10,484 nucleotides of DNA, taken from NCBI GenBank assembly GCA_030151885.1, contig JASLCG010000146.1, forward strand, positions 1 through 10,484, read 5' to 3'. The notes under the pieces were generated by a model. The model was not told where the DNA came from. It saw only the letters and a list, made by a program, of their open reading frames with translations, and did not search any database. Position 1 is the stretch's first letter. Every line of letters begins with the position of its first letter. Origin of the DNA: Bacteroides sp. GTDB taxonomy: Bacteria; Bacteroidota; Bacteroidia; Bacteroidales; Bacteroidaceae. A program made the translations under genes and the position numbers. Positions 6,089 through 10,484 of the stretch are shown here, piece after piece.

Positions 6089-7981
6089 ATGGAAAACTAT
6101 ATTGTATCCGCTCGTAAATATCGTCCAGATACCTTTGATACTGTTGTTGGGCAAGAGGCACTGACGACTACTCTGAAAAATGCTATATCTTCTAATAAGC
6201 TAGCCCATGCCTATTTGTTCTGTGGGCCTAGAGGTGTTGGTAAGACTACTTGTGCACGTATTTTTGCTAAAACAATCAATTGTTTGAATAAAACAGCAGA
6301 AGGAGAAGCGTGTAATCAGTGTGAGTCATGTCAAGCTTTTAATGAGCAACGCTCTTATAATATTCATGAATTAGATGCTGCGTCAAACAATACTGTTGAT
6401 GATATAAGGCAACTAATTGAAATGGTAAGAATACAGCCTCAAATTGGTAAATATAGAGTGTTTATTATTGACGAGGTTCACATGTTATCTACTCAAGCTT
6501 TTAATGCTTTTCTTAAAACATTAGAAGAACCGCCAGCACATGCAATATTTATATTGGCAACTACAGAGAAGCATAAACTATTACCTACGATCTTATCTAG
6601 GTGTCAAATTTATGACTTTAATAGAATTAGTGTACAAGACATTGTTAATCATTTGGCGAAAGTAGCACAAAATGAAAATGTACAAGCAGAACTTGAAGCT
6701 TTAAACGTAATTGCGGTAAAGTCTGACGGTGGAATGCGTGATGCATTGTCAATGTTTGATCAGTCTGCAAGTTATACTAGAGGAAATTTAACTTATCAAG
6801 GTGTTCTTGAAAACCTGAATGTTCTTGATTACGACTATTTCTTTAAATTAGTTGATGCATTTTTAAAGCAAAACATTGTTGATAGTTTGCTAATATTTAA
6901 TGAGATTTTAAATAAAGGTTTTGAAGCAAATGCTTTTATAACAGGTCTAAACAGCCACTTTAGAGATCTTTTGGTTAGCAAAAATGAGTCAACTTTAAAG
7001 TTGCTTGAAACGGGAGCCACAATAAAAGAAAAATATAAAGAACAGGCAAAACACTGCTCCACTAAATTTATTTTTAGAGCGATGCAGCTATGTAGAAACT
7101 GTGAGCTTAACTATAAACAGAGTAATAATAAGAGGTTGTTAGTAGAGTTAACACTGATTGAAATAACTCAATTGACAGAAGAATCTGGTGATAGTGACCG
7201 GCCATTGGGCCAGCAAAAACAACTTAAACCTATAACAAAAACTAGTAGTACACCTACTAATACTGCTAGTACTGCAAGTCAGCAATATGATAATGTATCA
7301 TCTACAAAAAGTGTAGCACGAGAAGATAATGTTAATTACAAAAAGTCTTCTAGCACAAATGATGGTCAAAAAAATAAAGTGTCAGAAAAACCTGTAGAGA
7401 GTCCTACTACTACGCAGCAGGGTAATAGTCAGGGGAATTCTATGATTGAGCAACTTAAAAATACTGGCACTGGTAGAAAAATACCTAAAGTTTTAAAAAA
7501 TGATTTAGGAGTCTCTATCAAAAAGATAAAAATGAAGCTCAATGAAAGTGACCAATCTCAAAGTAGTGGAACCAATTCTATAAATGGAGTTGTTGCGAAA
7601 AAACAAAATACTACGCCTTTTGATGATGGAGAATTGAATTATCAGTGGCAAACATTTATTAATAAAATGCCTATCGATCAGAAAGCTTTAGCAGTACGTA
7701 TGCGAGCTATGCGTATTAAACTTCTGCCCGACACATTTAAATTTGATGTTGTAGTTGATAATGAATTGGTAGCAAACGAGTTTAATGCTGTAAAGAGAGA
7801 TTTAGAAGTATTTTTAAGACAAGCCTTAAAAAATGATTTTGTTGAGATGGTTGTTAGCATTGCGACACCTTCTGAAAACAATAATAGAGCTTTTAGTAAA
7901 GTTGAAAAGTATCAACTAATGTCAAGCAAAAATACTGCTTTAAATGAATTAAAAGAGACTTTTGGTTTAGAGTTTTACTAA
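6089..7981 (+). CDS. dnaX: DNA polymerase III subunit gamma/tau (clamp loader)
   Basis: The 630-residue ATPase is the motor of the clamp loader, which places the beta clamp on primed DNA and, through its tau C terminus, ties the loader to the polymerase. The AAA+ part (about 1-365) has the N-terminal 'KYRPDTFDTVVGQE', Walker A GPRGVGKT (46-53), a four-cysteine zinc module (Cys65, Cys75, Cys78, Cys81), Walker B IIDEVH (126-131), sensor 1 ATTE (157-160), the SRC motif with the arginine finger (170-172), and sensor 2 GGMRDAL (214-220). Residues about 365-460 form a Ser/Thr/Gln/Asn-rich linker. The final 120 residues form a separate folded-looking domain that fits the tau-specific part. Divergent from divIC and convergent with the yihY-like gene. 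Codons 468-470 form an in-frame slippery T_TTA_AAA followed in the -1 frame by AAA TGA, which could yield a shortened gamma-like form. Confidence 0.97.
   Translation: MENYIVSARKYRPDTFDTVVGQEALTTTLKNAISSNKLAHAYLFCGPRGVGKTTCARIFAKTINCLNKTAEGEACNQCESCQAFNEQRSYNIHELDAASNNTVDDIRQLIEMVRIQPQIGKYRVFIIDEVHMLSTQAFNAFLKTLEEPPAHAIFILATTEKHKLLPTILSRCQIYDFNRISVQDIVNHLAKVAQNENVQAELEALNVIAVKSDGGMRDALSMFDQSASYTRGNLTYQGVLENLNVLDYDYFFKLVDAFLKQNIVDSLLIFNEILNKGFEANAFITGLNSHFRDLLVSKNESTLKLLETGATIKEKYKEQAKHCSTKFIFRAMQLCRNCELNYKQSNNKRLLVELTLIEITQLTEESGDSDRPLGQQKQLKPITKTSSTPTNTASTASQQYDNVSSTKSVAREDNVNYKKSSSTNDGQKNKVSEKPVESPTTTQQGNSQGNSMIEQLKNTGTGRKIPKVLKNDLGVSIKKIKMKLNESDQSQSSGTNSINGVVAKKQNTTPFDDGELNYQWQTFINKMPIDQKALAVRMRAMRIKLLPDTFKFDVVVDNELVANEFNAVKRDLEVFLRQALKNDFVEMVVSIATPSENNNRAFSKVEKYQLMSSKNTALNELKETFGLEFY
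7492..7503 (+). promoter_or_regulatory. Possible programmed -1 ribosomal frameshift site in dnaX
   Basis: The heptamer TTTAAAA (7492-7498) is positioned as T_TTA_AAA relative to the dnaX frame, which fits the X_XXY_YYZ rule for simultaneous -1 slippage. In the -1 frame the next codons are AAA (7498-7500) and TGA (7501-7503), giving a 471-residue product lacking the tau C-terminal domain. I see no strong downstream hairpin and no upstream Shine-Dalgarno-like stimulator, so this is a candidate only. Confidence 0.35.
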
Positions 7982-7997
7982 GTTTTGAAATAATAGG

Positions 7998-8037
7998 ATA
8001 TAAAAAAAGGATTGATTAGTCAATCCTTTTTTTATAT
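7998..8037. terminator. Bidirectional terminator between dnaX and the yihY-like gene
   Basis: A perfect 18-bp inverted repeat (7998-8015 and 8020-8037) with a 4-nt loop TTAG has seven A's in the left arm and seven T's in the right arm around an AGGATTGA core. It lies 16 bp after the dnaX stop and 16 bp before the stop codon of the convergent yihY-like gene, so both transcripts can end on it. Confidence 0.88.
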
Positions 8038-8053
8038 ATTATAGTGTAGAGTT

Positions 8054-9388
8054 TTATAAATCTTTAATCAGTTTCTGCCCATCAAAAGACTCATAGGTAG
8101 TTTTAGTAAGGTTAACTATCGTATCCCACTGAGCTTTAAATTGGTGTTCATGATCAACTTTGAAATCTTCAATTCCTGTTCCATCTCTTCTAACTTTAGA
8201 AAGTAGATCTGCCACAGTCATTTGGGTAATATCCGACGTAGGAGTATATCCTACAGCCTCTGTTTTGGCATCCACAGAAGTTTCGCAAATAATATTTACA
8301 CGTTGAAGTTGTGTTAAAGTTCTGTTTACCAATCTAATTGGAATCTTATATGTGCTTGACAGTTCGTCTGCTGTATATGGATTTGGATTGTCTTCATTGC
8401 AGAACCTTTTCGCAATTAACGACATAATTACTATTAAAATAAAGTCTTTATACCTAGTACATACGCTTTTAGTGTCTTTGTCAAAGCTATATATTCTAAT
8501 ATTCTGAGAAGTATAGGTCAGTTGTGCTCCAAATAGACAAATTGTCCACGATGCTTGTAGCCACAATAGAAAAAGAGGCAACGCTGCAAAGTTACCGTAA
8601 ATGGTATTGTATTTAGATACCCATATCTGTCCACTAATATAAATATATTGGAAGAACTGATAGATTGTACCCATTAAAATACCAGATAATATAGCATATT
8701 TAAATTTAACTTTTGTGTTGGGCATAAATGAGTATAGTGCTGCAAACATAAGCCATGTTATAGCATAAGGTATTAAAAGAATAAGAAACTTAGATACAGA
8801 TCCTAGTACAGCAAACTTCTCCATGCCCGAAAGGAAGCCATTAATAAAAATATTTACTCCACTTGAAACAACTATAAGAATAGGTAATAGTAAGAACATT
8901 GAAAAGTAATCGGTCATTTTACGGTATAATGTACGCGATTTTTTTACTTGCCAAATTTGATTAAATGTGTTTTCAATATTATTTATCAGTCCTAATACCG
9001 TCCATAACAACATAATTAAACCAACACCAATAAATACGCCACCTTTAGCTTGCTCTAGATAGGAGTCTACAAAATGTAGCATAGCAAGTGTTGTTTCATT
9101 TTTTCCACCAAAGTTGCTATATACTTGTGCCTCTAATAAATTACCAAATCCAAATCCTCTAGCAATAGCAAATAAAATTGCTAACATAGGTACAATAGCT
9201 AATAAAGTGCTGTAAGTTAAAGCAGAAGCCATAGAAGCAATTCTGTCTTGGCTAAAACGATCTACAGTAACGTAGAATGTTTTAATGACGTTATATAGTG
9301 AGAATTTTCTTTTGGTAACTTCATTTTCTGTCACTCTCCAAATATCATCAGAAATGAAACGGAAAAATTTGATTATCTTTTTGTACAT
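8054..9388 (-). CDS. YihY/BrkB-family inner-membrane protein with long cytoplasmic C terminus
   Basis: The 444-residue protein belongs to the YihY (formerly 'ribonuclease BN'/BrkB) family of six-helix membrane proteins. Likely membrane helices are at about 58-77, 118-138, 161-182, 200-222, 232-252 and 265-292. Family features visible are 'ASALTYSTLLAIVPMLA' (54-70), the 'NNIENTFNQIWQV' segment (136-148), and 'YGNFAALPLFLLWLQASW' (264-281). The family's RNase name is a known misassignment and the true function is unsettled. Beyond the usual family length of about 290 residues there is a soluble C-terminal extension (about 300-444). Its part 'YTADELSSTYKIPIRLVNRTLTQLQRVNII' (338-367) resembles a winged helix-turn-helix. 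The ATG start lies 49 bp downstream of the rnpB 3' end on the same strand; no clear separate promoter box is visible between them. It converges on dnaX through a shared hairpin. Confidence 0.88.
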   Translation of the reverse strand: MYKKIIKFFRFISDDIWRVTENEVTKRKFSLYNVIKTFYVTVDRFSQDRIASMASALTYSTLLAIVPMLAILFAIARGFGFGNLLEAQVYSNFGGKNETTLAMLHFVDSYLEQAKGGVFIGVGLIMLLWTVLGLINNIENTFNQIWQVKKSRTLYRKMTDYFSMFLLLPILIVVSSGVNIFINGFLSGMEKFAVLGSVSKFLILLIPYAITWLMFAALYSFMPNTKVKFKYAILSGILMGTIYQFFQYIYISGQIWVSKYNTIYGNFAALPLFLLWLQASWTICLFGAQLTYTSQNIRIYSFDKDTKSVCTRYKDFILIVIMSLIAKRFCNEDNPNPYTADELSSTYKIPIRLVNRTLTQLQRVNIICETSVDAKTEAVGYTPTSDITQMTVADLLSKVRRDGTGIEDFKVDHEHQFKAQWDTIVNLTKTTYESFDGQKLIKDL

Positions 9389-9437
9389 GGATTTAATAAT
9401 AGTATTGATTTACTTTTGTGGGGTAAAATAAGAAAAA

Positions 9438-9799
9438 AGTAGTTGTCCTATAAGCCGAGTTCTGTACTATACAAGTATAGTGTCTATCATTTATCTACGC
9501 CTAATGTTGCCATTAGGCTCTAGCAGTCTACCCTCCGACATCGAGCGAGCAGCCCTCAAGCATCGGTATACATGACCTTACAACCTCTCAGATGCACAGC
9601 CTATATGTCGCCATACAGCTGGTGAGCTCTTACCTCACCTTCTCACCCTTACCTTCTTTATAATGGAAGCAAAAAAGGCGGTTATTTTCTTCTGCATTAC
9701 TTTATCTTCACAGATAACTTCCCGTTAGGAAGGAAAGCGCTCTATGTTGCTCGGACTTTCCTCTTATTTAAAAAACAAGCGATAGACCGGACAACTACT
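9438..9799 (-). ncRNA. rnpB: RNase P RNA (catalytic RNA of tRNA 5' maturation)
   Basis: On the minus strand this roughly 362-nt region carries the conserved RNase P RNA elements in order: P4 5' strand GAGGAAAGTCCG (9752-9763), GGTAAGAGCTCACC (9621-9634), GGAGGGTAGACTGC (about 9524-9537), and P4 3' strand ACAGAACTCGGCTTAT (about 9450-9465). The first and last 11 bases pair perfectly as helix P1 (9789-9799 with 9438-9448), and two more A-T pairs can extend it. The RNA is type A-like. With its protein partner RnpA it cleaves the 5' leader from tRNA precursors. A -7 promoter box sits just upstream and a T-rich stretch follows P1 directly. Ends are set from P1 pairing and may be off by a few bases. 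Confidence 0.95.
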
Positions 9800-9805
9800 T
9801 TGGTG

Positions 9806-9813
9806 CAAAGCTA
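9806..9813 (-). promoter_or_regulatory. Bacteroidetes -7 box for rnpB
   Basis: On the minus strand TAGCTTTG is an exact TAnnTTTG match ending 6 bases before the first base of helix P1. The predicted transcription start therefore coincides with the RNA's 5' end. No exact TTTG is found at -33. Confidence 0.62.
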
Positions 9814-9925
9814 CTTCTTTTGCAGGAATAATAAGAGAAGATTATGCTATTTTTTGTGAAAATAATAACTTCTGTGTCTTTTGTAGCATAAATAGCTGTG
9901 ATTTTTATTTCATAAAGGAATAGCC

Positions 9926-9933
9926 TATCTTTG
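9926..9933 (+). promoter_or_regulatory. Bacteroidetes -7 box for the PhnA/YjdM-like gene
   Basis: TATCTTTG is an exact TAnnTTTG match 34 bp before the ATG, with TTTA (9904-9907) at an 18-nt spacing as an imperfect -33 element. The predicted leader is about 28 nt and A-rich, without a Shine-Dalgarno sequence. Confidence 0.6.
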
Positions 9934-9967
9934 GGAAAACATTATTAACTAAAACATAAAAATAAGC

Positions 9968-10309
9968 ATGCCGAACACGCCAAATTGTCCAAAGTGCTCT
10001 ATGTCGAACACTTACTTTGACGGAATGTTGTACATTTGTCCGGATTGTTTTCATGAGTTTTCTGCTAGTTCAGGAGCTTCTGAAGAGTCAAAAGATTTAA
10101 AAGTAGTAGATAGTAATGGTGCTGAATTATCTGATGGTGATGCAGTAACTGTTATTAAAGATTTAAAAGTTAAAGGGTCTTCTATGGTTGTAAAAAGAGG
10201 AACTAAAGTAAGAAGTATCCGTCTTTCGGAAGATGATCCTACACATATTGAGGGGAAAGTAGATGGCTCTTCAATTTTCTTGAAAACTTGTTTCTTAAAG
10301 AAGAATTAA
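9968..10309 (+). CDS. yjdM: PhnA/YjdM-family zinc-ribbon protein
   Basis: The 113-residue cytoplasmic protein has an N-terminal zinc ribbon, with Cys7 and Cys10 in 'NCPKC' and Cys24 and Cys27 in 'ICPDC', followed by a C-terminal PhnA domain (about 43-111). The latter has the typical 'VVDSNGAELSDGDAVTVIKDLKVKGSSMVVKRGTKVRSIRL' pattern, here seen in pieces across 46-86, ending with 'IFLKTCFLKKN'. The length is normal for the family. Databases often call it 'alkylphosphonate utilization protein', but it is not part of the C-P lyase pathway, and no phosphonate genes are nearby. Its cellular role is unknown to me. It is a single gene, divergent from rnpB, with its own -7 box and a probable terminator behind it. 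Family identification is secure; function is not. Confidence 0.93.
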   Translation: MPNTPNCPKCSMSNTYFDGMLYICPDCFHEFSASSGASEESKDLKVVDSNGAELSDGDAVTVIKDLKVKGSSMVVKRGTKVRSIRLSEDDPTHIEGKVDGSSIFLKTCFLKKN

Positions 10310-10331
10310 CCTCATATTGAATATGAACTCT

Positions 10332-10368
10332 TAGGCTCTATCTTGTTAAAGGTGGGGCCTAGTTTGTT
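10332..10368 (+). terminator. Probable terminator after the PhnA/YjdM-like gene
   Basis: An 11-bp stem (10332-10342 with 10351-10361) around an 8-nt loop starts 23 bp past the stop and is followed by GTTTGTT. Three of its pairs are G-U in the plus-strand RNA and would be A-C mismatches on the other strand, so it works in the direction of this gene only. The trailing U-run is short. Confidence 0.5.
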
Positions 10369-10484
10369 AAAAAGAACTATGAATCAGAACATTATATAAT
10401 AATAGCTTGTTTGGATATAAATGATTTGTGCTGTTTAGATTATATACTTCATCTAAATTGTTACTATAAATCTATCTTATTATA

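Noticed and set aside
6835..7881. Two minus-strand open frames of 75 and 67 codons inside dnaX
   Set aside because: They are antisense to a well-conserved gene, show no recognisable protein features and have no -7 box at their starts.
8054..9388. Naming the YihY-family gene ribonuclease BN (rbn)
   Set aside because: That name came from an early misassignment; the true RNase BN is a different protein, so no symbol is given.
9843..9890. TATGCTA and TAGCATA inverted repeat between rnpB and the yjdM-like gene
   Set aside because: Arms of only 7 bp with a 34-nt spacer in AT-rich DNA are expected by chance and match no known operator pattern.
9968..10309. Role in phosphonate use, as implied by the name PhnA
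   Set aside because: No phosphonate genes are nearby and the family name does not reflect a C-P lyase function.
10369..10484. Search for a promoter or small gene at the right edge
   Set aside because: The stretch is AT-rich with stops in all frames I read and no exact TAnnTTTG box; nothing could be supported.

Overview
The window is AT-rich chromosomal DNA from a member of the Bacteroidetes, most likely Bacteroidales. Three things point there. Five upstream regions carry exact matches to the Bacteroidetes -7 promoter box TAnnTTTG. Shine-Dalgarno sequences are mostly absent. The protein types are those of the phylum: PIN-PhoH fusion, long YihY protein, DivIC paired with a small membrane protein, and a tetratricopeptide (TPR) protein ending in the 'A..LGD..A..LIKK.C' style. 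I could not fix the genus.

Left part (1-3260): the 3' end of a TPR protein gene (+) converges on folC (-), with one shared hairpin between them. folC is divergent from a PIN-PhoH ATPase gene (+), which ends in its own hairpin.

Middle (3270-8040): a GTG-started membrane UDP-sugar 4,6-dehydratase gene of the CapD/WbpM type (+) converges on a two-gene unit (-) of divIC and an unrecognised four-helix membrane protein, coupled by a TAATG overlap. A 160-bp divergent promoter region separates divIC from dnaX (+). dnaX then converges on a yihY-like gene.

Right part (8040-10484): yihY-like (-) lies directly downstream of rnpB (-), the RNase P RNA gene. A divergent promoter region follows, then a PhnA/YjdM zinc-ribbon protein gene (+) with a probable terminator. 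Positions 10369-10484 hold nothing I can name.

The content is mainly housekeeping: folate metabolism, clamp loading, tRNA processing, cell division and surface polysaccharide precursors. I see no mobile element, CRISPR array, tRNA or phage gene, and no evidence of a wholly new system. The best candidate for something undescribed is in dnaX. An in-frame T_TTA_AAA slippery heptamer at codons 468-470 is followed in the -1 frame by AAA then TGA. This would produce a 471-residue gamma-like protein, analogous to the E. coli tau/gamma arrangement but at an unrelated site. Other points of interest are the three convergent gene pairs that each share one long perfect hairpin, and the close packing of rnpB against its promoter and the downstream yihY-like gene.
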